From Pseudoscardovia radai (GTDB lineage: Bacteria; Actinomycetota; Actinomycetes; Actinomycetales; Bifidobacteriaceae), in NCBI RefSeq assembly GCF_002259605.1, contig NZ_MWWR01000004.1, forward strand, positions 1-64,000: a stretch of DNA of 64,000 nucleotides. Direction: 5' to 3'. Position 1 is the first letter of the stretch, and the number at the start of each line of letters is the position of its first letter. Under the pieces are notes generated by a model. It was not told the DNA's origin, ran no database searches, and saw nothing but the letters and a program-made list of their open reading frames with translations. Below, piece after piece: positions 63,789-64,000 of this stretch. The position numbers and the translations under genes are program-made.

Positions 63789-64000
63789 TGTTGTCTCCTT
63801 TGCGTTATGCGGTCTCGTGTGTGTGCGCGGTGTGCGCGGTGCGCACGGTGCTGCGGTGTTGCGGCGTGCGCGGTGCGCACGGCGTGAGGCGGCGAGGCCG
63901 TGGTTTTGCGCGGTAAGGCCGCGTTTTTTCGGATTCGGCTGAGTCCGCGAATGCGGCTTCCTTGCCTGTCTCCACTGTACTACGCGGCGACACCTCATCC
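63789..64000. other. Upstream of the phasin-like gene, no gene seen
   Basis: 212 bp rich in GTGCGCGGTGTGCGCGG-type alternating purine-pyrimidine tracts. No supported gene. Confidence 0.3.

Overview
The window looks like a high-GC (about 60-65%) chromosome segment from a starch-degrading Bifidobacterium. The reasons are the dnaB-murT-gatD order, the SD-led genes with frequent GTG starts, a secreted amylopullulanase of the bifidobacterial ApuB type, and a malEFG maltodextrin importer beside a cytoplasmic pullulanase. The species cannot be fixed from the sequence alone.

Layout. 1-1473 holds the 3' part of a frameshifted, lower-GC phage-type lysin-like gene. 1589-10531 is a core block (dnaB, murT, gatD, a DUF308 membrane protein) bracketed by two paralogous, membrane-anchored beta-propeller proteins. 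11153-20103 (minus strand) is a four-gene Wadjet-type SMC anti-plasmid system in the order jetD-jetA-jetB-jetC. 20200-23890 is a scrap zone with an IS3 orfA relic, an XRE regulator, a DUF4417 gene, an Ntox50-type toxin and a probable immunity gene. 23959-34628 (minus strand) is a helicase / DUF1156 methyltransferase / DUF499 ATPase defence cluster (Hma-like), with a small unknown gene after the helicase. 35597-40707 is a heterodimeric ABC exporter with a MarR regulator. 41784-61491 is mainly a starch block: apuB, a membrane-anchored alpha-amylase, a cytoplasmic GH13, malE-malF-malG and pullulanase, followed by a HAD phosphatase, a TraX-like membrane protein and a GT4 glycosyltransferase. 61488-63788 (minus strand) holds an ABC1/UbiB-family kinase and a phasin-like protein.

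How the genes work together. ApuB and the anchored amylase would cut starch outside the cell. MalE and MalF/G would import the maltodextrins, and the cytoplasmic pullulanase and GH13 would debranch and hydrolyse them. Wadjet and the Hma-like cluster sit next to each other as a defence island.

The most unusual structure is not a gene. Nine intergenic loci carry a modular palindromic repeat family that looks undescribed. A 23-bp end module occurs in alternating orientation. Adjacent units are always separated by exactly 11 bp. Pairs of ends enclose one of three interchangeable interiors: a 36-bp core, a long core of about 220-240 bp with a 16-bp stem, or one to three 51-bp hairpins at an exact 84-bp period. 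The loci fall at the borders of the accessory cassettes. The architecture recalls pneumococcal BOX elements, although the sequence is unrelated as far as I can tell by eye.
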